In this document: positions 7,813 through 14,707 of the stretch, piece by piece
Numbering within the stretch: position 1 is the stretch's first letter
Layout: the number at the start of each line of letters is the position of its first letter
Source of the DNA: an uncultured Clostridia bacterium
GTDB lineage: Bacteria > Bacillota > Clostridia > Oscillospirales > Acutalibacteraceae
Assembly: GCA_946184295.1 (NCBI GenBank)
Contig: CAMHEZ010000006.1
Location: forward strand, 19,978 to 83,977
Direction: 5' to 3'
Length of the DNA stretch: 64,000 nucleotides
Made by a program: the position numbers and the translations under genes
The notes under the pieces: generated by a model
Told to the model about the DNA's origin: nothing
The model's database searches: none
The model's input: the letters and a program-made list of their open reading frames with translations, nothing else

Positions 7813-8510
7813 AAGGGCTTGTGATAAAAGATTTGCTGTCGGTGCGGACGGCACTGCCGCTGCTGGGCGTGATGCTCTGCGTCCCCATGCTGATTGCCGT
7901 TATACCTGCGGCGGTTGGCGCACAGACCGTTTCCGCAGGCGTGCTGTCGGTGTTGTATGCGGTCCTTGCGGGTATGTTCTGTATTCTCAACGTGGTGACG
8001 TCGCTGAGCTTTGCCAGTTACGACGAACAGTGCGGCTGGGATACCTTCGGGGCGGCACTGCCGGTCAGCCGCGCCAAAGTGGTGCTGGCGCGGTACGGTG
8101 CCGGCGCGTTGCTGCTGCTGGGCTCGCTGGCGGTACTGCTGTTGGTGCAGTTCTTCTGCCTGATTGGCGCGGGGCAGCCGATGGACGGATATATTCCCGC
8201 AGCCATTTTTATCGTCTGCCTTACGGTGGAAGGCGTGATGCACCCGATTCTGTATCGGTTCGGAGCGCAGATCGGCGGATATATCTTCGCGGGAACGGCC
8301 ATGCTGTTCGGCCTCGGCATGACGGCACTCGGCAGATACATGGGCGAAATGTCGGAAATGTCTGAGGAAGAGATTGACGCACTGATCGAGCAGGCATTGA
8401 GCGGACATTATTTTGCGATCGCCGCCGTGATTGGGGTGACTGTCAGCGTGGTGCTGTATGGACTGTCGATGTTGCTGAGTATTCGGATTTATCAAAAGAA
8501 GGAATTTTGA
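7809..8510 (+). CDS. ABC-2 type permease subunit
   Basis: 233 residues with about six hydrophobic segments. It opens with MKGLVIKDLLSVR, the typical start of ABC-2 family exporters of this size, and has the cytoplasmic motif EQCGWDTFGAALPVSR after the second membrane segment. It is clearly a paralogue of the next gene, which shares that motif and the C-terminal SIRIYQKKEF/SMSIYQKKQL ending. The two probably form a heterodimeric channel powered by the upstream ATPase. Confidence 0.85.
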   Translation: MKGLVIKDLLSVRTALPLLGVMLCVPMLIAVIPAAVGAQTVSAGVLSVLYAVLAGMFCILNVVTSLSFASYDEQCGWDTFGAALPVSRAKVVLARYGAGALLLLGSLAVLLLVQFFCLIGAGQPMDGYIPAAIFIVCLTVEGVMHPILYRFGAQIGGYIFAGTAMLFGLGMTALGRYMGEMSEMSEEEIDALIEQALSGHYFAIAAVIGVTVSVVLYGLSMLLSIRIYQKKEF

Positions 8511-8521
8511 GGTGATATCAA

Positions 8522-9226
8522 ATGAAGGGTTTGATTTACAAAGATTTGCTGTGTCTGAAGCAGGTGGGTATCACCATGCTGCTGCTGAGCGGGTTTTATG
8601 TCGTGATGGGCATGATGAACAACAGCAGCGGCGGCATGGTTAATTATTTTCCCATGCTGGCGATGATCGTGAGTATTATGGTGCCGCTGAACTGCGCGGG
8701 GCATGACGAGCAGTGCGACTGGGACGTGTTTGGCAACGCGCTGCCCGTCAGCCGCCGACAGGTGGTGCTGGCGCGGTACGGGGCGAGTCTCATCGTGATG
8801 CTGGCTGCTGCGGCGATTGCGGTGGGGACGGATTTCCTCTATTATTTTGTGTTTTATTCTCCGCTGAACGTGGGGGAGATGTGCTATCCGCTGGTGGTGT
8901 CGCTTCTGTACGTGGCGATTTTCCAGCCGATTATCTACAAATTCGGCGCGAACAAGAGCCGGTTCATCATCGTGGCGATTATGGTGCTGCCGCTGGTGCT
9001 GTTTGCCGTGCTAATCTTCGGTCTGCTGGCACTGCCCGAGGCCGACCCGGTGAGTCTTTCCGACGCGGCAGCTGAGGTGGAGGAAGTCAGCATTGACATC
9101 GACGTGGGGGCTGCGATAGAACGCATAGCGGTCCCGGCGTCGCTCATCGGAACGGCGGTGTGCGGCGGGTTGTATGCTCTGTCCTGCCTGCTGAGTATGT
9201 CCATCTATCAGAAGAAGCAGCTTTGA
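8522..9226 (+). CDS. ABC-2 type permease subunit (paralogue)
   Basis: 234 residues, beginning MKGLIYKDLLCLK and carrying DEQCDWDVFGNALPVSR, nearly the same as the preceding gene. About six membrane segments. An acidic loop (EADPVSLSDAAAEVEEVSI) precedes the last one. GAGGTGAT ribosome-binding site. End of the operon; a hairpin terminator follows. Confidence 0.85.
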   Translation: MKGLIYKDLLCLKQVGITMLLLSGFYVVMGMMNNSSGGMVNYFPMLAMIVSIMVPLNCAGHDEQCDWDVFGNALPVSRRQVVLARYGASLIVMLAAAAIAVGTDFLYYFVFYSPLNVGEMCYPLVVSLLYVAIFQPIIYKFGANKSRFIIVAIMVLPLVLFAVLIFGLLALPEADPVSLSDAAAEVEEVSIDIDVGAAIERIAVPASLIGTAVCGGLYALSCLLSMSIYQKKQL

Positions 9227-9249
9227 TTTTTGTTTCTTTGCAAATGAAA

Positions 9250-9300
9250 ACAGCGCGGTGCTGTGTCCGTTATTAGGACGTCAGTATCGCGCTGTGTGTT
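9250..9300. terminator. Bidirectional terminator between convergent genes
   Basis: ACAGCGCG / CGCGCTGT at the base, GTGCTG / CAGTAT and GTCC / GGAC inside, loop TTATTA. Lies between the permease stop and the stop of the minus-strand Rpn gene. Confidence 0.8.
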
Positions 9301-9302
9301 TG

Positions 9303-10205
9303 TTATCCCATGGAAGTGGCCAGTTCGTTAATCTTTTCGAGCGGCAGACCTGTCACCTTGGCGATGTTCTCTTTGGAAAGCAGTCCGAGCCGCAGCAGAT
9401 TGACCGCCGTTTCGGCTTTGCCTTCGATTTTGCCCTCGATTTTGCCCTCGATTTTACCCTCGATTTTACCCTCGATTTTGCCTTCTATTTTTCCTTCGAT
9501 TTTGCCCTCCATGAATCTTGATTTGTCATACTGCTCTCTTTGATAATTTTCGTCGAAAATAACCGACATCATATTGATGACCTCCGTTTCTCTCTTGGAA
9601 AGATACTCTGTCAGATAGCCGCGTTCTTTACAAATCCGGATCGTTTCCTTCGCACACTCTATCCCATCTTTGAAGTGAGCTCTCTGTTCGTCAAACACCC
9701 GGCAAAAGCCCACATATTGTCCGCAAAGCGATGCGTCGACGGAATGAAATACCTTGACCCTTACGTCAACCGGTGATTGTCCGCCGAAATAAGTCTCGTT
9801 GAATGAAATTTCTTCCGGCACACTGGTCGTACCGGTGTAAATCACGTGCAGTTCCGGCCTGGGCAGTTTGACTTTGGAATGACTATGCACACTCTGCACG
9901 GTTTCGTCCAAATAGCGGCGGTAGGTCTCCGCCAGATAAAACATCATGCGTAGCGGAATATTGGGGCACCAGGTGCTTTGCGCCTCTACCAGCGTGATGA
10001 GCTTGTCTTTTACCAGGAAGCTCAGGTCATTGTAGAGTGTGTTGACAATGACCGCGCCCAGCGTTTCAACGGTGATATCTTCTATCTTTACATCGGTGTC
10101 CTCCGGGTGAAGTTCCCGATACAGGCGGTAAACATTTGTCATGTCGCTGAACATATCGACAAATACGTTGTTTTTGGATTGTCTGTCCGTGGTTTGCTGT
10201 GCCAT
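9303..10205 (-). CDS. Rpn-family (PD-(D/E)XK) nuclease/transposase-like protein
   Basis: 300 residues from ATG at 10205, chosen because GGGAGG is 8 bases upstream (a GTG at 10214 touches it). The N-terminal part carries the family pattern of the recombination-promoting nuclease group: LSFLVKDKLITLVEAQST, where the E-x-Q core of the nuclease fold is visible, and PLRMMFYLAETYRRYL. The C-terminus has eight EGKI/EGKA repeats, a coiled-coil-like linker common in these proteins, then LLRLGLLSKENIAKVTGLPLEKI, a helix-turn-helix-like tail. Related in type to the gene at 29091. Single-gene unit with its own promoter. Confidence 0.75.
   Translation of the reverse strand: MAQQTTDRQSKNNVFVDMFSDMTNVYRLYRELHPEDTDVKIEDITVETLGAVIVNTLYNDLSFLVKDKLITLVEAQSTWCPNIPLRMMFYLAETYRRYLDETVQSVHSHSKVKLPRPELHVIYTGTTSVPEEISFNETYFGGQSPVDVRVKVFHSVDASLCGQYVGFCRVFDEQRAHFKDGIECAKETIRICKERGYLTEYLSKRETEVINMMSVIFDENYQREQYDKSRFMEGKIEGKIEGKIEGKIEGKIEGKIEGKIEGKAETAVNLLRLGLLSKENIAKVTGLPLEKINELATSMG
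9421..9510. repeat. 12-bp tandem repeat inside the Rpn gene
   Basis: About seven copies of TTTTGCCCTCGA with G/A and C/T changes, encoding EGKI units on the minus strand. In-frame copy changes would alter only linker length. Confidence 0.9.
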
Positions 10206-10231
10206 TGGCGACACCTCCCTCTGTCACTGTT

Positions 10232-10260
10232 ATTATAGCATATTTCCTGAAAAAAATCAA
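10232..10260 (-). promoter_or_regulatory. Promoter of the Rpn gene
   Basis: On the minus strand, TTGATT, 17 bases, TATAAT, with the -10 at 10232-10237. Confidence 0.75.
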
Positions 10261-10280
10261 TCGGTATTCCGCAGAGCGAT

Positions 10281-10317
10281 ACAAAAGGGTCTTTGCACCG
10301 CATGGCGTGCAAAGACC
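10281..10317 (-). terminator. Terminator of the TagGH-like operon
   Basis: A perfect 11-bp stem, GGTCTTTGCAC / GTGCAAAGACC, followed on the minus strand by CTTTTG. Confidence 0.8.
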
Positions 10318-10323
10318 TGATGC

Positions 10324-11226
10324 TTACGTATTCAGAATGGAATTGGCCTTGGGCTTGGGGGCAGGTTTGCCGCCGAGAATGTCTTCTTCGTACACGCGGA
10401 CAGCTTCTTCGATGGGGCCGTCGTAGTAGACCTTGCTCTGATACAGCACAATGCCGCGTTTGCAGAACTGCTTGGCCATGGTACTGGAATGAGTGACGAG
10501 CAGCAGCGTGGTGTTGTCCTCCGAGATGATCTTGTTGACGATGTTGCTGCACTTCTTGCGGAAGGCTGCGTCGCCCACACTGAGGGCTTCGTCCACGATG
10601 AGGATTTCCGGCTCGATGTTGGCGTTAATGGCAAATCCCAGACGTGCTTTCATACCGCTGGAATAGGTACGGACAGGCTGGTCAATGTATTCGCCGATAT
10701 CCGCAAATTCCACGATGGCCGGTTCGTACTTCTGAATAGTCTCGTCGGTCATGCCGCGCATATGCCCCCGCAGATAGATGTTCTCGCGTCCGGTAAACTC
10801 CGGGTCGAAGCCTGCGGTCAGCTCGAGCAGCGCGCTGACCTCGCCGTTGACCTCGACTTCGCCCGATGTGGGGAAGAGCACGCCGGTAATCATCTTGAGC
10901 AGCGTGGACTTGCCCGCGCCGTTTTTGCCGAGAAAGGCGACCGACTCGCCGCGGCGTATCTCAAAGGTGAGGTCATCGTTGGCGGTGTTCAGGGAATAAT
11001 TGACCCGTTTGGTGAAGAGCGACAGCAGACGGCTTTTTTTGCTCTTGAAAAGTTTGAACTGCTTGGTGACATGGTTTAAGCGAATGACCACGTCGGTGTC
11101 CGGCGGCACATAGACGGGTGTTTCATGTTGTTCCTGTGTACTTTGTGTCGCGACGGTTTCGGCGGCACAGTCCTGTGTTGCCGCCTGGCCTGCCTCGTTC
11201 TTCTGAGAAAGCGAAAGATCGGACAT
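10324..11226 (-). CDS. Polysaccharide/teichoic acid exporter ATPase (TagH/Wzt-like)
   Basis: 300 residues. After a ~45-residue polar extension, it has HVTKQFKLF, Walker A GKNGAGKST near 98, the FTGRENIYLRG string specific to TagH/Wzt/RfbE exporters, signature YSSGMKARL near 188 and Walker B ILIVDEAL near 205. It energises export of an undecaprenyl-linked polymer by the membrane partner encoded just upstream (11263-12090). It lacks the long C-terminal domain of B. subtilis TagH. The Gln/Thr-rich N-terminal tail is unusual for the family. Confidence 0.88.
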   Translation of the reverse strand: MSDLSLSQKNEAGQAATQDCAAETVATQSTQEQHETPVYVPPDTDVVIRLNHVTKQFKLFKSKKSRLLSLFTKRVNYSLNTANDDLTFEIRRGESVAFLGKNGAGKSTLLKMITGVLFPTSGEVEVNGEVSALLELTAGFDPEFTGRENIYLRGHMRGMTDETIQKYEPAIVEFADIGEYIDQPVRTYSSGMKARLGFAINANIEPEILIVDEALSVGDAAFRKKCSNIVNKIISEDNTTLLLVTHSSTMAKQFCKRGIVLYQSKVYYDGPIEEAVRVYEEDILGGKPAPKPKANSILNT

Positions 11227-11262
11227 TAGGGGGATTCCTCCTTTGCCGGGAAAAATGAGAAG

Positions 11263-12090
11263 TTACAGTACGTCGGGCAAATCCTTGCGGGTTTTGTTGT
11301 AGATGTAGAGGCTCGCTGCCCACATGAACAGCGTAACCGCGAAAAACGCCAGCGTCGATTTATACCGCTCCGGGCTCCAGAACCATTTGTGGTAGATATA
11401 GCAGTCGCGATAGCCCGAACAGATGTAGGTCACGGGATTGACCTTGAGCAGGCGGCGCAGCCAGACGTTGTGAATCTTCGACGCGTCATACATGATGCCC
11501 GACAGCCAGAATACCGCCGTAGTCAGCGACTTGATGAGATTGCCGTAGTCCTGGCTGAGAATCGACAGTGTGGCGTTGAATAAGGTAAAGGGAGTAAACA
11601 GCAGGAACTGACACGCCATGTAATAAATCAATTGCAAATAATACACCGTTGGCCAGTGCCGGTAGAAGCAGTAAATGACAATCACCACGCCAGTCAGCAG
11701 CATATTGACCAGCATTTTGGAAAGGCTGACAAAGGTGGGAATGGTGGATACCGGGAAGCGCATCTTGGTGACAAGGTAGCTGTATTTCTTGATGCAGCCC
11801 GTTCCCTGCGTAAGCAGTTCCGAGATGTAGAACCACGGAATAATGCCGCCGATGAGCCACAGAAAAAATTCATAGGTCACACCCTGATCGTTGGTGACAG
11901 GTTTGGAAGCCCGGATTCCCACCGAAAAGGCGAAGAAATACACGAAGATCGTGATCGACGGCTTGATGACCGTCCACAGCCAGCCAAGGCTTGCGCCGCG
12001 GTAGGTCTTGACGATGTCGGCCCGCGCCAGCTCGATGAGCTGCTTGCGGAACGCCATATGTTCCGAAATGAAGAGTTTCAAACTTTCCAT
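11263..12090 (-). CDS. Polysaccharide/teichoic acid exporter permease (TagG/Wzm-like)
   Basis: 275 residues with about six membrane segments. The start ATG at 12090 has GAGG 6 bases upstream. Family hallmarks are an amphipathic N-terminus (FRKQLIELARADIVKTYRGASLGWLW), a strong ABC-2 motif, and the C-terminal NPVTYICSGYRDCYIYHKW (GYR near the end is typical of TagG/Wzm). Works with the ATPase encoded 36 bases downstream. The polymer is unknown; a cytidylyltransferase gene just upstream hints at polyol-phosphate teichoic acid. Confidence 0.88.
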   Translation of the reverse strand: MESLKLFISEHMAFRKQLIELARADIVKTYRGASLGWLWTVIKPSITIFVYFFAFSVGIRASKPVTNDQGVTYEFFLWLIGGIIPWFYISELLTQGTGCIKKYSYLVTKMRFPVSTIPTFVSLSKMLVNMLLTGVVIVIYCFYRHWPTVYYLQLIYYMACQFLLFTPFTLFNATLSILSQDYGNLIKSLTTAVFWLSGIMYDASKIHNVWLRRLLKVNPVTYICSGYRDCYIYHKWFWSPERYKSTLAFFAVTLFMWAASLYIYNKTRKDLPDVL

Positions 12091-12122
12091 AGACAACCTC
12101 TTTTTAGTTGGGAGTTGATAGT

Positions 12123-12151
12123 ATTATACCATAAGGCAATGCAAAAATCAA
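12123..12151 (-). promoter_or_regulatory. Promoter of the exporter genes
   Basis: On the minus strand, TTGATT, 17 bases, TATAAT, about 30 bases before the permease start. Confidence 0.75.
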
Positions 12152-12175
12152 TATGCACGCCTGCCGTATTCGCCA

Positions 12176-12886
12176 TTATGAATGATAAATGGAATGGAAT
12201 ATCGCCTCGGCGAGGGGCAGGTCGCTGGGATGCGTGATTTTGATGTTGGACGGACTGCCCTCCGAAATGGCCACTTTGTGTCCGCGCAGACGCAATACGG
12301 CGGAAGCGTCCGTGACACGGCGCTTTTCCTCAGCAGTGAGAGAACACAGCATCTCACAAAATGCTTTCATACGGAAGGTCTGCGGGGTCTGCACGCTGTA
12401 AAGCGTTGCCCTGTCGGGAACGCTGTCAATAACAGAACCGTCTGCCGATACACAGATGGTGTCCACGCTGGGAATGGCCACCGTCGCGCCGCCATATTGT
12501 CTGGCGGCCTGAATGCTCGACAGAATCATCTGGTGCGTGACGAAGGGGCGCACGCAGTCGTGCGTAATGAGTATGTCATCATCTTCGATGGGAGCGAGGC
12601 TTGCAAAGAATGTGCAGGCGTTCTCCAGCGAGCCGGTGCGGTCCGCGCCACCTTCGGCAACGTCGGCTTTGCCGTGAAGGTCGGAATATTCGGCAAGCAG
12701 TTTTTGGGTGTATTTGATGTATGCTGCCGGAACGCAGACCACAATACGATCAATACACTCACAGGTGGCAAATTGCCGCACGGTGTGAATCAGAATGGGC
12801 GTGCCATTGATGGGCAGAAATTGCTTGGGCAGGTCGCCGCCCATGCGTGTACCCTGACCGCCCGCAAGAATCGCCGCGTAATTCAT
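12176..12886 (-). CDS. IspD/TarI-family cytidylyltransferase
   Basis: 236 residues. It transfers CMP from CTP to a sugar-alcohol phosphate. Seen: nucleotide-binding loop LAGGQGTRMG at 7-16 followed by PKQFL, HDCVRPFV near 109, VTDASAVL and SNIKITHPSDL near the C-terminus. IspD (methylerythritol phosphate) and TarI (ribitol/glycerol-type phosphate) share these motifs. LAGG rather than LAAG, PILIHT, and position beside a teichoic-acid-type exporter favour TarI; presence of ispG at 44908 means the genome needs an IspD too, so both stay open. Its start overlaps the phosphatase stop. Confidence 0.85.
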   Translation of the reverse strand: MNYAAILAGGQGTRMGGDLPKQFLPINGTPILIHTVRQFATCECIDRIVVCVPAAYIKYTQKLLAEYSDLHGKADVAEGGADRTGSLENACTFFASLAPIEDDDILITHDCVRPFVTHQMILSSIQAARQYGGATVAIPSVDTICVSADGSVIDSVPDRATLYSVQTPQTFRMKAFCEMLCSLTAEEKRRVTDASAVLRLRGHKVAISEGSPSNIKITHPSDLPLAEAIFHSIYHS

Positions 12887-13344
12887 CAGAGCTTTCCCTC
12901 CCGCCGCAAGTAGTCATAAAAGGCTTCGCAGCCCTCCAGAATGTCGTCGTAAGCCTGCTGGAAGTCACGGGTGTACCACGGGTCGGAGATGTCGCGGGGA
13001 TTGTCCGAAAAATCGAGCAGCCGCCGGATTTTGCCTTCCGGATCACCGTTCGTGACGCGATCGAGCGAGCGGACGTTGCGTCTCTCCATACAGAGTATGT
13101 AGTCGTAGTGTTGATAATCGGCAGGACTGAACTTTACGGCCCGCTTGCCCGCGCAGGAAATGCCATGCTGCGCGAGCATCTGCGCGGCGGGCGCATAGAC
13201 CGCGTTGCCCTCCTCTTCGCTGCTGGTGGCGCATGAAGCAATCTCAAACGACCCGCCGCGCCGTTTCACCATATCTTTCAAAATAAACTCCGCCATGGGC
13301 GAGCGGCAGATATTGCCCAGACAGACAAACATCACCTTTATCAT
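12886..13344 (-). CDS. Low-molecular-weight protein tyrosine phosphatase
   Basis: 152 residues from ATG at 13344 (a GTG four codons earlier is less likely). The P-loop is FVCLGNICRSPMAE (C-x5-R-S, residues 6-19), and the general acid is in ISDPWY near 119. Such enzymes in Firmicutes often control tyrosine kinases of polysaccharide synthesis; location upstream of the cytidylyltransferase and exporter genes fits, but the substrate is inference. Translationally coupled (TGATG) to the next gene. Confidence 0.92.
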   Translation of the reverse strand: MIKVMFVCLGNICRSPMAEFILKDMVKRRGGSFEIASCATSSEEEGNAVYAPAAQMLAQHGISCAGKRAVKFSPADYQHYDYILCMERRNVRSLDRVTNGDPEGKIRRLLDFSDNPRDISDPWYTRDFQQAYDDILEGCEAFYDYLRREGKL

Positions 13345-13394
13345 ATGGCTGTCCACCGTCCCTATTGAAAATTTAACGTGTCAGTCTACCTAAT

Positions 13395-13422
13395 AGTTTA
13401 CCATAGAAACAGGGATTGTCAA
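13395..13422 (-). promoter_or_regulatory. Promoter of the phosphatase-cytidylyltransferase pair
   Basis: On the minus strand, TTGACA, 16 bases, TAAACT. Divergent from the promoter at 13476. Confidence 0.55.
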
Positions 13423-13475
13423 CCAATAATTGCCCCGCGTATCCGCAAAAATTTGCAAATCATGGCGGGAAATGA

Positions 13476-13504
13476 TTGACAAGGCGTTGTGGAAATGGTA
13501 TAAT
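13476..13504 (+). promoter_or_regulatory. Promoter of the CPBP protease gene
   Basis: Perfect consensus TTGACA, 17 bases, TATAAT. The start codon is 300 bases further on, with a palindromic element in between. Confidence 0.8.
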
Positions 13505-13545
13505 TATTACGATATTTGATATATCGACACACGACACAATTTTAG

Positions 13546-13709
13546 GAGCCTGCTGACGTATCTCGGCGTGTGCGTACTGCGCCGTCAGATTTTTCGTCAG
13601 ATGTAGTGAAATTGCTGTCGCCATACTGTCGTATTGCAAGGCAATTTTCGCGAAATATGACGGAAAAGATGCAAGCAGGACGTGCGCGAAGAGATGCGTC
13701 AGCAGGCTC
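13546..13709. repeat. 164-bp palindromic (MITE-like) element in a 5' leader
   Basis: Ends in 13-bp perfect inverted repeats, GAGCCTGCTGACG and CGTCAGCAGGCTC, with ATCTC/GAGAT continuing the match after one base. The inside continues as a nearly complete palindrome: GTCAG-ATTTTT-CGTCA on the left against TGACGGAAAAGATG on the right, and GTGAAATTGC against GCAATTTTCGC near the middle. It has no coding content. It lies between promoter and start codon of the protease gene, so the transcript would form a long hairpin. Size and structure suggest a miniature mobile element. Confidence 0.75.
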
Positions 13710-13812
13710 TAAGGTTAGCCGTTGGGATTCCGTGATGCGAGATGAGGGAGAGGATATCACTCCTGACTACTCACTCCTAACGACTAACGAATCTGAAAGG
13801 GGTATGCAAAAA

Positions 13813-14631
13813 ATGTTCAAGTCACTTTATCGGATGCAGCAGCATCCGGACAGGCAGCTGGGAGAGGCCGTACTCAACTGGAAGGGCGCATTGGTCATGC
13901 TGCTGATTTTCATTAGCGAGCAGTTTATTTCCGTCGGTGTGCAGATTATGATTCAGTTGCTCAATACCAACTTCGGCACCAATATGGACATGGTGGAGCT
14001 GAATCTTTTTACCGAACTGGCCACACTGTCGCTGATGGTCTTTTTCTTCGGACGGTTTTTCTGGGTTAACCTGCGCAATTTCTTCAAGGAGTTCAAAGCG
14101 GTTTACATTGTGGCTCCACTGCTTTGCTACATCGGCTGCTATGTCTTGGAAGTCATCGTCAATATGGTTCTCATGATGATTCGCGGCAGTGCGGAGCAGT
14201 CCAGCAACAACGAGCTTGTCATTGATATGCTGGGGCAGAAACCGCTGATGATGGCGTTCATGACGGTAGTGCTGGCTCCCATTGTGGAAGAGGCGATTTT
14301 CCGCGCGGCGCTGGCGCGTCCCCTGACTTCTAAGCGGAATTACTTCGTCAAGGCGTTGGGCTACATCATTTCCATTTTACTCTTCGCGCTGATGCACGTC
14401 TATCAGTATGCCTTCTTCCTGTATGACGAAATGGGTTCGGTTGTGGGGCTGACCTTTAATGCCGACGAATTTCTGTCCATTCTGATTTATATCCCGATGG
14501 CGCTGGGATTTGTGATCTGCGCCGATATCTGCAAGAATTATTGGGGCTCCGTTCTTTGTCACATGCTCAACAACGGCGTCTCTGTGGGATTAATGCTGCT
14601 GCTCATGCTGCTCAAGGATTATCTGGTCTGA
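13813..14631 (+). CDS. CPBP (CAAX-type) intramembrane protease
   Basis: 272 residues from ATG at 13813, with AAAGGGG 10 bases upstream; the frame stays open through the palindromic element but that part is not considered coding. It has about eight membrane segments. The catalytic motifs of the family are present: EEAIFR near 158-163, FALMHVY with His near 194, and HMLNNG near 250. Family members act on prenylated or bacteriocin-related proteins or are anchors in the membrane; the substrate here is unknown. Terminator shared with the convergent gene follows. Confidence 0.88.
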   Translation: MFKSLYRMQQHPDRQLGEAVLNWKGALVMLLIFISEQFISVGVQIMIQLLNTNFGTNMDMVELNLFTELATLSLMVFFFGRFFWVNLRNFFKEFKAVYIVAPLLCYIGCYVLEVIVNMVLMMIRGSAEQSSNNELVIDMLGQKPLMMAFMTVVLAPIVEEAIFRAALARPLTSKRNYFVKALGYIISILLFALMHVYQYAFFLYDEMGSVVGLTFNADEFLSILIYIPMALGFVICADICKNYWGSVLCHMLNNGVSVGLMLLLMLLKDYLV

Positions 14632-14657
14632 TGTCCGTCATGGCAATCATTGATACG

Positions 14658-14704
14658 AAAGGCCTGAACGCTGGGAATTTTTCCAAGCGTTCAGGCCTTT
14701 TTTT
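14658..14704. terminator. Bidirectional terminator
   Basis: AAAGGCCTGAACGCT / AGCGTTCAGGCCTTT with loop GGGAATTTTTCCA and a T run on the plus strand and an A run on the other side. Between convergent genes. Confidence 0.92.
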
Positions 14705-14707
14705 GCT

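Noticed and set aside
13570..13812. N-terminal extension of the CPBP protease
   Set aside because: It is the palindromic element read through; the ribosome-binding site points to ATG 13813.
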